In this document: one piece after another, positions 1-7,716 of the stretch
Position numbering within the stretch: position 1 is the first letter of the stretch
How the letters are laid out: every line of letters begins with the position of its first letter
NCBI GenBank assembly: GCA_900555985.1
Contig: USNF01000027.1
Span: forward strand, 1-11,656
DNA: 11,656 nt
Reading direction: 5' to 3'
Source of the DNA: an uncultured Gemella sp.
GTDB taxonomy: Bacteria; Bacillota; Bacilli; Staphylococcales; Gemellaceae
The notes under the pieces: generated by a model
What the model was told of the DNA's origin: nothing
The model's database searches: none
The model's input: the letters and a program-made list of their open reading frames with translations, nothing else
Position numbers and translations under genes: made by a program

Positions 1-99
1 TTTTAGAATATTTAAAGGTAGAATTGTATATTTTAGAAATTAGATAAGGATATAACCTAAAACTTCTTTACTAGAATAAAGAAAGTAGGTAAATAAATT

Positions 100-849
100 A
101 TGAGAAAACAAATTTTAGCCGTTATGGTAGGCCTATCTGTAGCATTAGCAGGATGTAGCACACAGAGTACAGAAAGTATGTTACAAGAAGTAAAGAAGGA
201 TGCTAAAGAAGTAAAATCAGGAAAAGCAACAATGATGTTATCAATGAAAAATGAAAAAAATAGTTCTGCAGGTAGCTCTGGTTATGAGGTAAGTGGTGAT
301 GAAAAGTTTGATCCACTAGAGCTTAAGATGAATGGTAAGTTTTTCCAGGGAGATAAAAGTCGTGATATTGAAGATTACATTAAAGATGGGGTATATTATA
401 TTAAAGGTAATATAGGGTCTAAAACAGTTTGGTACAAAGAAAAAGTCCCTACGGATAATAAACATGCTTTAAACTTTAAGGATCAATCGATAAGTATGCA
501 AGAGGGTATTTTGAATTTATTAGATAATAAGGATAACTGGGATGTAACAAAAGATGGTGATAAAGTAACATTCAAGTTAAAGAAAACTGATGAGTTGAAA
601 AATAAGGTGATTGAGGAGCGTGTTAAGAAAATTTCGAAACAAGTTAAGTTTTCTGAGTTCGACTATACGATTGAATATGTATATAATACAAAAACTAAGG
701 ATATAGAAAAGATTGTATCAGAGTTAAACTTTAAAACTGAGGGTTCAACTACAAAAGGAACTATTAAAGGTTCATTAGAAGAAATTAATAAAGAAGTAAA
801 AATTGAAGTTCCAGAAGAAAGTAAAAGTGCAGTTGAATTAAAGAAATAA
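100..849 (+). CDS. Predicted lipoprotein, tandem paralog 1 (249 aa)
   Basis: The start is an ATG preceded by GAAAGTAGGT at 81-90, a ribosome-binding motif repeated before the paralogs. Residues 1-18 form a lipoprotein signal peptide (charged MRK, hydrophobic core, lipobox LAGC), so Cys19 should be lipid-modified and the protein anchored on the outer face of the membrane. The mature part is Lys/Glu-rich and has no membrane segment. It keeps the family blocks GDEKFDPLEL, DYIKDGVYYIK, ILNLLDNKDNWDVTKDGDKVTFKLKKT and a C-terminal SLEEINKEVKIEVPEE. The pattern of repeated strands ending in a 'VPEE' strand recalls LppX/LprG-like or DUF6612-type secreted lipoproteins, but that is a fold impression only. 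Function is unknown. It is the first visible member of a four-gene tandem family; further copies could lie upstream of the window. Confidence 0.85.
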   Translation: MRKQILAVMVGLSVALAGCSTQSTESMLQEVKKDAKEVKSGKATMMLSMKNEKNSSAGSSGYEVSGDEKFDPLELKMNGKFFQGDKSRDIEDYIKDGVYYIKGNIGSKTVWYKEKVPTDNKHALNFKDQSISMQEGILNLLDNKDNWDVTKDGDKVTFKLKKTDELKNKVIEERVKKISKQVKFSEFDYTIEYVYNTKTKDIEKIVSELNFKTEGSTTKGTIKGSLEEINKEVKIEVPEESKSAVELKK

Positions 850-865
850 AAAGAATAGATTTTAG

Positions 866-890
866 TAAAAACTGAAAATCACAGTTTTTA
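866..890 (+). other. AT-rich intergenic hairpin between lipoprotein genes 1 and 2
   Basis: TAAAAACTG (866-874) and CAGTTTTTA (882-890) form a perfect 9-bp stem with a 7-nt loop 17 nt after the stop of gene 1. It has few GC pairs and only a short T-rich tail, so it may be a weak terminator, an attenuator or an mRNA-end stabiliser. This exact hairpin is not conserved in the other two gaps. Confidence 0.45.
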
Positions 891-917
891 TTTAAATAGA
901 AAGTAGGTAGATAAGAT

Positions 918-1667
918 ATGAAAAAACAAATTTTAGCTGCTATGGTAGGTCTATCTGTAGCACTAAGTGGATGCAGCATGCAAAGTACAGAAAGTATGTT
1001 GCAAGAAGTAAAGAAGGATACTAAGGAAATTAAATCTGGGAAAGTAACATTGTCATTATCGTTTAATGATGATAAAGGAGAATTAAAAGGTGATACTGGT
1101 TATGAGATGAGTGGTGATGAAAAGTTTGATCCACTAGAACTTAAAATGAATGGTAAGTTTTCCGGCTTAGGAAAAAATCTTGAAGTAGAAGATTATATTA
1201 AAGATGGTTTTTATTATACTAAGAATGCTGTAGGAAACAAAGCTATTTGGTTTAAGAAAAAAGTATCAACAGATAACAATCATGCTTTAAATTTTAAAAC
1301 AGAATCATTAAATATGAATGATGATATTATAAATTTATTAGATAATAAAGATAATTGGGATGTAACAAAAGATGGAGATAAAGTAACATTCAAGTTAAAG
1401 AAAACTGATGAATTGAAGAATAAGGTCAAGGAAATACATAATAAGGAATTAAAAAAAGACCTAAAATTTTCTGAGTTTGATTATAATATAGAATATGTAT
1501 ATAATAAGAAAACTAAAGATGTTGAAAAGTTATCATATGAGTTAAATACTAAGACTGAAGGTACAACGTCTAAAGCAACATCTAAAGGTTCTTTAGAAGA
1601 AATCAATAAAGAAGTTAAGATTGAATTACCTGAAGAAAGTAAAAAAGCACTAGAAATGAAGGCTTAA
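918..1667 (+). CDS. Predicted lipoprotein, tandem paralog 2 (249 aa)
   Basis: ATG start behind GAAAGTAGGT at 900-909. The signal peptide MKKQILAAMVGLSVALSGC ends in the lipobox LSGC with lipidation at Cys19, predicting a membrane-anchored surface protein. It has the same length as paralog 1 and closely matches it around GDEKFDPLELKMNGKF and the NLLDNKDNWDVTKDGDKVTF block. It diverges in the 45-65 region (DDKGELKGDTGYEMSG) and around residues 95-115. This pattern of conserved blocks with variable islands points to duplication followed by divergence of an exposed region. It lies 68 nt after gene 1 and probably shares transcripts with it. The ligand or role cannot be read from the sequence. Confidence 0.85.
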   Translation: MKKQILAAMVGLSVALSGCSMQSTESMLQEVKKDTKEIKSGKVTLSLSFNDDKGELKGDTGYEMSGDEKFDPLELKMNGKFSGLGKNLEVEDYIKDGFYYTKNAVGNKAIWFKKKVSTDNNHALNFKTESLNMNDDIINLLDNKDNWDVTKDGDKVTFKLKKTDELKNKVKEIHNKELKKDLKFSEFDYNIEYVYNKKTKDVEKLSYELNTKTEGTTSKATSKGSLEEINKEVKIELPEESKKALEMKA

Positions 1668-1679
1668 AAACAGTATAAT
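1651..1679 (+). promoter_or_regulatory. Promoter-like motif before lipoprotein gene 3
   Basis: TAGAAA (1651-1656), a 17-nt spacer and a perfect TATAAT (1674-1679) lie across the stop codon of gene 2. The same pair with the same spacing recurs at the end of gene 3. It may be an internal promoter carried along with each duplicated unit. The -35 match is weak (4 of 6). Confidence 0.4.
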
Positions 1680-1734
1680 TCAAGTGAAGACTGAAAAAAA
1701 GTAATTATATAAATTGAAAGTAGGTAAAAATATT

Positions 1735-2511
1735 ATGAGAAAGCAAATCTTGGCTGTTATGGTAGGTTTAACGGTTATTTTAGGTGGTTGTAGTAAGCAA
1801 AGTGCCCAAAATACAGAAAGTAAACAAAGTATAGAAAATATTGAAAGTATTTTACAAGAAGTAAAGAAAGAGACTAAAGAATTAAAATCAGGTAAAGCAA
1901 ACATGGTACATTTTTTAAAATATGATAAAATAGCTACAAGTAATGCTTTAGGATATGATGTAAGTGGTGATGAAAAGTTTGAGCCATTAGAATACGCATT
2001 GAAAGGTAAATATATGAGCAATGTTTACGGAGAAAAGAAATATGAATCTTATCTAAAAGACGGTGTTTATTATATTAAAATGGATGATTTTTGGTATAAA
2101 AAGAAACGTCCTACTGATAAGAGTGATGCATATAACTTTAAGGATCAATCAATAAATATGCGAGATGATATTTTAAATTTATTAGATAATAAAGATAACT
2201 GGGATATATCAAAAGATGGAGATAAAGTAACTTTTAAATTAAAGAAAACTGAAGAATTTAAGAATTTAGTTATAAAAGAGCATCTTAAGAAGTTTCTTAA
2301 GGAAGAAAAATTTTCTGAATTTGAATATACTGTAGAATATGTTTATAACACAAAAAATAAAAAGTTAGATAAATTATTCTATGAGATAGTTACTGTAACT
2401 GATTCTCCTTCAGTAAGAGCAACAACTAGAGGTACTTTAGAAGAAATTAATAAAGAAGTTAACATTGAAATTCCAGAAGAAGCTAAAAAAGCACTAGAAA
2501 AGAAAGCTTAA
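1735..2511 (+). CDS. Predicted lipoprotein, tandem paralog 3 (258 aa)
   Basis: I place the start at ATG 1735. An in-frame TTG at 1714 would add seven residues, but those codons contain the GAAAGTAGGT ribosome-binding motif that precedes genes 1 and 2, and only the ATG start gives the family N-terminus (MRKQILAVMVGL). The signal peptide ends in LGGC with Cys19 lipidated. Just after it this copy carries a 9-residue near-duplication, SKQSAQNTE then SKQSIENIE, which explains its extra length over the 249-residue siblings. The C-terminal two thirds are almost the same as paralog 4 (DISKDGDKVTFKLKKTEE, KFSEFEYTVEYVYNTKNKKLDKLFYEIV), including a 101-nt stretch of complete identity (2146-2246). It is a surface lipoprotein of unknown function. 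Confidence 0.85.
   Translation: MRKQILAVMVGLTVILGGCSKQSAQNTESKQSIENIESILQEVKKETKELKSGKANMVHFLKYDKIATSNALGYDVSGDEKFEPLEYALKGKYMSNVYGEKKYESYLKDGVYYIKMDDFWYKKKRPTDKSDAYNFKDQSINMRDDILNLLDNKDNWDISKDGDKVTFKLKKTEEFKNLVIKEHLKKFLKEEKFSEFEYTVEYVYNTKNKKLDKLFYEIVTVTDSPSVRATTRGTLEEINKEVNIEIPEEAKKALEKKA
1792..1845 (+). repeat. Two 27-nt near-identical tandem units inside lipoprotein gene 3
   Basis: Units 1792-1818 and 1819-1845 agree at 20 of 27 positions and encode SKQSAQNTE and SKQSIENIE directly after the lipidated Cys19. The siblings have only one SKQST/STQST segment here. The duplication lengthens the linker between the lipid anchor and the folded domain. Confidence 0.65.
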
Positions 2512-2523
2512 AAACTGTATAAT
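2495..2523 (+). promoter_or_regulatory. Promoter-like motif before lipoprotein gene 4
   Basis: TAGAAA (2495-2500), a 17-nt spacer and TATAAT (2518-2523) span the stop of gene 3. This is the same arrangement as at 1651-1679. ACTGTAT (2514-2520) can also pair with ATACAGT (2544-2550), so an RNA structure in this gap is an alternative reading. Confidence 0.4.
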
Positions 2524-2582
2524 TTAAGTGAGGACTGAAATAAATACAGTAATTATTTAAATTGAAAGAAGGTAATTAAGTT

Positions 2583-3332
2583 ATGAAAAAGCAAATTTTA
2601 GCTATTATGTTAGGTTTATCTATAGTTTTAAGTGGATGTAGTAAGCAAAGTACGGAAAGTATGCTTCAAGAAGTAAAGAAAGAGACTAAAGAATTAAAAT
2701 CAGGTAAAGCAACCATGGTATATTTAGTAAAAAATGATAAAATAGCTACAAATAATACTAGAGGATATGATGTAACTGGTGATGAAAAGTTTGAACCATT
2801 AGAATTCGCATTGAAAGGTAAATATATAAGCAATATTCATGGAGAAACGAAAGATGAATCTTATCTAAAGGACGGTGTTTATTATTTAAAAACGGACGAT
2901 TATTGGTTTAAAAAGAAAGGCCCTACAGATAACAGACACGCATTTAACTTTAAGAGCCAATCAATAAATATGCGAGATGATATTTTAAATTTATTAGATA
3001 ATAAAGATAACTGGGATATATCAAAAGATGGAGATAAAGTAACTTTTAAATTAAAGAAGACTGAAGAAATTAAGAATTTAGTTATAAAAGAGCATCTTAA
3101 GGAGCTTCGTAAGGAAGTAAAATTTTCTGAATTTGAATATACTGTAGAATATGTTTATAATACAAAAAATAAAAAATTAGATAAATTATTTTATGAGATA
3201 GTTGCTGCAACTGGTTCTTCTTCAGTGAGAGTAACAACTAGAGGTACTTTAGAAGAACCTAACAAAGAGATAAAAATAGAGTTGCCTGAAGAAAGTAAAG
3301 GAGCAAAAGAACTGAAAGAAAAAAAAGAATAG
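2583..3332 (+). CDS. Predicted lipoprotein, tandem paralog 4 (249 aa)
   Basis: ATG start behind GAAAGAAGGT. The signal peptide MKKQILAIMLGLSIVLSGC has lipobox LSGC and lipid-modified Cys19, so the product should sit on the outer membrane face. Its linker (SKQSTESMLQEVKKETKELKSGKA) is of the short type seen in paralogs 1 and 2, while the rest follows paralog 3 closely. The tail differs from its siblings (LPEESKGAKELKEKKE), and PNKE replaces INKE in the C-terminal block. It is the last member of the family and is followed seven bases later by a strong terminator. It has no recognised domain that I can assign; an LppX/LprG-like or DUF6612-type fold is possible but unproven. Confidence 0.85.
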   Translation: MKKQILAIMLGLSIVLSGCSKQSTESMLQEVKKETKELKSGKATMVYLVKNDKIATNNTRGYDVTGDEKFEPLEFALKGKYISNIHGETKDESYLKDGVYYLKTDDYWFKKKGPTDNRHAFNFKSQSINMRDDILNLLDNKDNWDISKDGDKVTFKLKKTEEIKNLVIKEHLKELRKEVKFSEFEYTVEYVYNTKNKKLDKLFYEIVAATGSSSVRVTTRGTLEEPNKEIKIELPEESKGAKELKEKKE

Positions 3333-3338
3333 AAGATT

Positions 3339-3370
3339 AAAAAAGGTTTCACACATGTGAAGCCTTTTTT
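3339..3370 (+). terminator. Rho-independent terminator after the lipoprotein block
   Basis: A 15-bp stem (3339-3353 with 3356-3370) has a GGTTTCACA/TGTGAAGCC core (one G-T wobble) flanked by A and T runs. The A run on the left and the T run on the right mean it could stop transcription from either side. It separates the lipoprotein genes from the cas promoter. Confidence 0.9.
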
Positions 3371-3481
3371 GTATTTTGCTTTATAATAAATCATTTTTTA
3401 AAAATATGTTTTGTTAAATTAATAAGTTTTCTTTTTTATTAAGAAAAGATTCAAATTAATTAAAGATAATAAAAATATATC

Positions 3482-3510
3482 TATAAATATAATAATAAAT
3501 ATGATACAAT
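3482..3510 (+). promoter_or_regulatory. Probable cas operon promoter
   Basis: The best candidate is an extended -10, TGA followed by TACAAT (3502-3510), with a poor -35 (TATAAA, 3482-3487) at 17-nt spacing. Transcription would start near 3517, giving a 5' leader of about 50 nt before cas9. The surrounding 3371-3566 is very AT-rich, so other starts are possible. AAGGAG at 3552-3557, nine bases before the ATG, is a strong ribosome-binding site for cas9. Confidence 0.5.
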
Positions 3511-3566
3511 ATAGAAGTATAAAAACGATTACAAAAAAATATTATTAAATTAAGGAGAATATATAT

Positions 3567-6500
3567 ATGGAGAATAAAGTTTGGTATCTAGGGTTAGATA
3601 TTGGTACTGCAAGTGTTGGTTGGGCTGCAACAGATACAGAATATAAGATTATTAGAAAGAATAAAAAAAGATTATGGGGAGTAAGACTGTTTGAAGAAGC
3701 AACTACAGCTCAAGAAAGAAGAACATTTCGTTCTAATAGAAGAAGACTAGCTAGAAGAAAATGGAGACTTAACTTATTAGAAGAACTATTTAATGAAGAA
3801 ATAGCAACAGTAGATCCTAATTTCTTTTTAAAACTTAAAGAAAGTAAGTATCATTATGAGGATAAAACTCATAAACTACCTTTTACTATCTTCAATGATA
3901 AAGATTATACAGATAAAGATTACTACAAAGAATATCCAACTATTTATCATTTAAGATCTAGTTTAATGACAGAAAAAGAACCAGATATTAGAAAGGTATT
4001 TTTAGCTGTTCACCATATATTAAAAAATAGAGGACACTTTTTATTACAAGGTCAAAACTTTAAAGATGGAAATATTAATAACTTAATAAAAGAATTATTA
4101 GAGTTAGACATACTGCATCATGATTTAGAAGTAAATGATGAAATCGTAGAAAATATTAAAAATATATCTGTAGAGAAAAAGAATTTAACTGAAAAAGTAA
4201 ATGGTTTAAAAAAACTATTTCCAAAAGAAAAACAATTACTAGAAGTATTTAGGGTTATTCTAGGAGGAAAAAGTACTTTAGATAAAATATTTGCTATTGA
4301 AGAATATAAAGAATTAGATGCTAGTGTAAAATCTATATCTTTCAAAGAAAAAGTATATGAAGAAGTACGTCATGATTATGAACAAATATTATCAAATTAT
4401 ATTGAATTACTAGACTTAGCAAAATTAGTATATGACAGCATTATTCTTTCAGATGTTAAAAAAGAAGGTAAAACTCTATCTGAATCAAAAGTAGAATTGT
4501 TTGAAAAGCATAAAGCTGACCTTGCTAAATTAAAAGCACTAGTAAAAAATGATTCTAAGCTTTCAGAAGAAAAAAAAGATGAGCTTTATAGAATAATCTT
4601 CAAAGAAGATAATGATAAAGGTACTAACTATGTTAATTATATTAAGGATAGTAAAGAAGGGAAAGGATGTTCATATGAGGATTTTAAGAAGTTTTTAGTA
4701 AAAGAGTTAGCAAAACTTGAAGATAGTGAAGAAAAAAATAATATTCTTGCTGATATAGAATTAGAAACTTTCTTACCGTTGCAGCGTACAAAATATAATT
4801 CAGTAGTACCATATCAAATTCATAGAGAAGAACTAATTAAAATATTAGAAAATGCAGAAAAATACCATAGCTTTTTAAAAGAAAAAGACGAAAGTGGATA
4901 TACTGTAAAAGAAAAAATTATTCAGTTACTTGAATTTAGAATACCATATTATATAGGTCCACTAAATTCACATAAAAAAGCTAATGAAGGTGGATATGCT
5001 TGGTCTGTGCGAAAAAAAGGTGAGGAAAATACACCAGTAACACCTTGGAACTATTCTAAAGTAATTGATGAAAGTGCAAGTGCAGAGAAATTTATTACTA
5101 ACTTAACTAATAAATGTACGTACTTAAAAGGAGAAGAAGTTTTACCTAAATACTCATTACTATACTCAGAATTTGCATTATTAAATGAACTTAATGCACT
5201 TAGATATGATGGTAATAGAATTAGTGTTGAAGCACGTAATACTATAATAGAAAAATTATTTAAGGAACAAGGAAAAAAAGTTACTAAAAAAAGTATTAAG
5301 GAGCTATTAAAAGCTGAAGGATTTATAAATGGAAAAGGTGAAATATCAGGTATAGATATAACAGTAAAAAATGATCTTAAATCATATAGAGACTTTAAAA
5401 AGATATTAGGAGATAAATTCAATATTGAACATGTAGAAAATATTATTTTATGGATTACATTATATGGTGAATCTAGAAAGTTAATAAAATCTAAAATAGA
5501 AGCGGTATATGGAGATAAATATACAAAAGAAGAAATAGCAAAAATGTCTAGATTAAGCTATAAAGATTGGGGAAGATTTAGTAGAAAATTACTGACTGAA
5601 ATAGTAAGTGAAAAACTATTCAATGAAGAAACTGGAGAATGTCTAAATATTATCAATGCTATGCGTAATAATAATATTTTATTTATGGAACTTCTTGCGG
5701 ATAGATTTGATTATATGAGTCAAATAGAAGAATATAATAAAGCTTTACAAAAAGAAGTTACAGAAATTACACCAGATATACTAGAAGACTTATATGTAAG
5801 TCCTGCGGTAAAACGTTCAATATGGCAAACTATTAGAATAGTTGAAGAATTGAAGAAAATAATAGGAAGTACTCCAGCGAAAATATTTGTCGAAACAACT
5901 AGAAGTAATACTGCTGATAAAAAGCCAACTGATTCCAGAAAAAAACAATTAGAAGCAGTTTATAAAAATATAAAAGACAAAGAAATACAAGAATTAGAAA
6001 AAGAAATAAATAGTACACTTGATTTTTCAATTAAAAAAGATAGACTAAGTACAGTAGAACCATCAAAACTAAAAGCTAAAAAACTATATCTATACTATAC
6101 TCAATTAGGACGTTGTATGTACAGTGGTGAAAGTATTGATATTAATGAATTATTTGATAATAATAAATATGATATAGATCACATTTACCCTCAAAGTAAA
6201 GTTAAAGACGATAGTTTTACTAATACTGTGTTAGTTAAAAAAGTAAGTAATGCAGAAAAAACTGATAAATACCCATTAGGTCAAGATATTCAAACTAAAG
6301 AAAATAAGAGATTTTGGAAATTCTTAAAAGAGAAAAAATTAATTACAGAAGAAAAATATAATAGATTAGTAAGAACTGAAGAATTCTCTGATGAAGAATT
6401 AAGTGGATTTATTGCTAGACAATTAGTAGAGACATCACAATCAGTAAAAGCTGTAGCTAGTGTACTAGGTGAATTAAATCCTGAAACAGCAATATGCTAT

Positions 6501-7712
6501 TCAAAAGCAGAAAATGTCTCTACATTTAGACAAAACTTTGGAAAAATAAAAGATGGAAATAGAAAATCAAAAAATACTGAACAATTAATAAAAGTACGTG
6601 AAATCAATGATTATCACCATGCAAAAGATGCCTATTTAAATGTAGTTGTAGGTAATGTTTTTGATGTTAGATTTACTAGAAATGCTTATAATTTCATTAA
6701 AGGAAAAAAAGATGGTAGAAAATATTCATTAAATAATATGTTCTATACTGATGTTAGAAACTCTAATACAATAGCTTGGGAAATGGATAAAACTGTTCAT
6801 CAAGTAGATAAAGTTATAAATAATAACAATATCTTAGTAACTAGAAGAACATCTGAACAAAAAGGTGCATTATACGATGCAACTATATATAAGAAAACAA
6901 AAGCTAAAGAAGGCGCATATTATCCAATAAAAACTTCTGATAATATAATGAAAGATGTAACAAAATATGGTGGTTTTACTAAGATTAAGATAGCTTACTA
7001 TTCTATATTTGAATATATTTTAGAAAGTAATAAAGGCGAAGAAAAAATAACTAGAATAATACCTATCCCAGTTCATATTTCTCAAAATATAAGAGAAGAT
7101 AGTACTTTAGTAGAGTATGCAAAAGTACAATTAACATTAAAACCTGGAGAAGTAATAAAAGATTTAAGATTAAAGTATAGAAAATTGTGCATCGGAGATT
7201 TAATAAAAATAAATAATTTTTATAATTATATAGGAGGAAAGACAAACGATAGTTTTGTGTATGATAGTGCGGTTCAAGTAGTATTGGACAAAAAAAGTGA
7301 ACTATATATTAAAGAGTTATCTAAATATCAAAATTGGAAAAAAGAAAATAAAGATGGTCTATTATGGGAATCGATAACTGCCGAAAAAAATATCGAGTTA
7401 TATAATACTTTAGTTGAAAAAATGAATACTGGTATTTTTATTAATAAAAAGCCTAATAAATTTAATGAACTAGATAGTGAAGAAATTAGAAGTAATTTTA
7501 TTAGTATTTCTGAGGAAGAACAAGCAAAAGTGTTATTAGAAATATTAAATCTAATTACAAATAAAAAATCAACATTTGATTTAAAAATAATAAAAATGAC
7601 TGCTGCAAGAGGAATAGCGAGTTTCAATTTAAGAATTCAAAATCAATTTTCTATAATTGAACAATCAGTAACAGGATTTTATGAAAAGGAAATAACAATA
7701 ATAGGGGAGTAA
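3567..7712 (+). CDS. cas9: Type II-A CRISPR RNA-guided DNA endonuclease Cas9 (1381 aa)
   Basis: Cas9 cuts both strands of DNA matched by a crRNA:tracrRNA guide. RuvC-I opens the protein (LGLDIGTASVGWA, catalytic D11), followed by the Arg-rich bridge helix at about 50-72 (ERRTFRSNRRRLARRKWR). The recognition lobe fills roughly 73-765. RuvC-II is KIFVETTR with E776. The HNH nuclease is DIDHIYPQSKVKDDSFTN with D871, H872, N886 and N895, and RuvC-III is YHHAKDAYLNVVVGNVF with H1018 and D1021. These match S. pyogenes D10, E762, H840, N863, H983 and D986, so both nuclease centres look active. Length is typical for II-A (S. pyogenes 1368). The C-terminus keeps the family end (IEQSVTGFYE), but where S. 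pyogenes has R-K-R for the NGG PAM this protein reads around AARGIASFN, so the PAM probably differs. The ATG is set by AAGGAG nine bases upstream. It is the first gene of the cas operon. Confidence 0.98.
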   Translation: MENKVWYLGLDIGTASVGWAATDTEYKIIRKNKKRLWGVRLFEEATTAQERRTFRSNRRRLARRKWRLNLLEELFNEEIATVDPNFFLKLKESKYHYEDKTHKLPFTIFNDKDYTDKDYYKEYPTIYHLRSSLMTEKEPDIRKVFLAVHHILKNRGHFLLQGQNFKDGNINNLIKELLELDILHHDLEVNDEIVENIKNISVEKKNLTEKVNGLKKLFPKEKQLLEVFRVILGGKSTLDKIFAIEEYKELDASVKSISFKEKVYEEVRHDYEQILSNYIELLDLAKLVYDSIILSDVKKEGKTLSESKVELFEKHKADLAKLKALVKNDSKLSEEKKDELYRIIFKEDNDKGTNYVNYIKDSKEGKGCSYEDFKKFLVKELAKLEDSEEKNNILADIELETFLPLQRTKYNSVVPYQIHREELIKILENAEKYHSFLKEKDESGYTVKEKIIQLLEFRIPYYIGPLNSHKKANEGGYAWSVRKKGEENTPVTPWNYSKVIDESASAEKFITNLTNKCTYLKGEEVLPKYSLLYSEFALLNELNALRYDGNRISVEARNTIIEKLFKEQGKKVTKKSIKELLKAEGFINGKGEISGIDITVKNDLKSYRDFKKILGDKFNIEHVENIILWITLYGESRKLIKSKIEAVYGDKYTKEEIAKMSRLSYKDWGRFSRKLLTEIVSEKLFNEETGECLNIINAMRNNNILFMELLADRFDYMSQIEEYNKALQKEVTEITPDILEDLYVSPAVKRSIWQTIRIVEELKKIIGSTPAKIFVETTRSNTADKKPTDSRKKQLEAVYKNIKDKEIQELEKEINSTLDFSIKKDRLSTVEPSKLKAKKLYLYYTQLGRCMYSGESIDINELFDNNKYDIDHIYPQSKVKDDSFTNTVLVKKVSNAEKTDKYPLGQDIQTKENKRFWKFLKEKKLITEEKYNRLVRTEEFSDEELSGFIARQLVETSQSVKAVASVLGELNPETAICYSKAENVSTFRQNFGKIKDGNRKSKNTEQLIKVREINDYHHAKDAYLNVVVGNVFDVRFTRNAYNFIKGKKDGRKYSLNNMFYTDVRNSNTIAWEMDKTVHQVDKVINNNNILVTRRTSEQKGALYDATIYKKTKAKEGAYYPIKTSDNIMKDVTKYGGFTKIKIAYYSIFEYILESNKGEEKITRIIPIPVHISQNIREDSTLVEYAKVQLTLKPGEVIKDLRLKYRKLCIGDLIKINNFYNYIGGKTNDSFVYDSAVQVVLDKKSELYIKELSKYQNWKKENKDGLLWESITAEKNIELYNTLVEKMNTGIFINKKPNKFNELDSEEIRSNFISISEEEQAKVLLEILNLITNKKSTFDLKIIKMTAARGIASFNLRIQNQFSIIEQSVTGFYEKEITIIGE

Positions 7713-7716
7713 GTGA

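Larger units (their letters stand above)
100..3332 (+). repeat. Tandem gene family: four lipoprotein copies
   Basis: Four head-to-tail units of about 820-850 nt, each made of a gene plus a 67-71 nt spacer. Genes 3 and 4 are the closest pair, with 101 nt identical at 2146-2246 and 2958-3058; genes 1 and 2 form the other close pair. The gaps 2-3 and 3-4 are also clearly related. The pattern suggests at least two rounds of duplication with later exchange between copies. Confidence 0.85.

Noticed and set aside
64..83. TTCTTTA/TAAAGAA hairpin before lipoprotein gene 1, and possible -10 motifs in 1-60
   Set aside because: No -35/-10 pair with acceptable spacing is visible and the AT-only stem is weak; the region is too short to judge what lies upstream.
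1714..1734. TTG at 1714 as start of lipoprotein gene 3
   Set aside because: It would translate the ribosome-binding motif shared with its siblings and put seven extra residues before the conserved MRKQILA signal peptide.
1680..2021. A 113-codon open frame on the - strand opposite lipoprotein gene 3
   Set aside because: Hydrophobic-looking antisense frame over a well-supported gene with conserved paralogs; similar antisense frames occur opposite the paralogs and cas9, as expected from AT-rich codon use.
3427..3447. TTTTCTT/AAGAAAA hairpin upstream of cas9
   Set aside because: Seven mostly A-T pairs in a very AT-rich region; no supporting feature, likely chance.
5051..5422. A 123-codon open frame on the - strand within cas9
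   Set aside because: Antisense to conserved Cas9 coding sequence, with no ribosome-binding site or recognisable domain.
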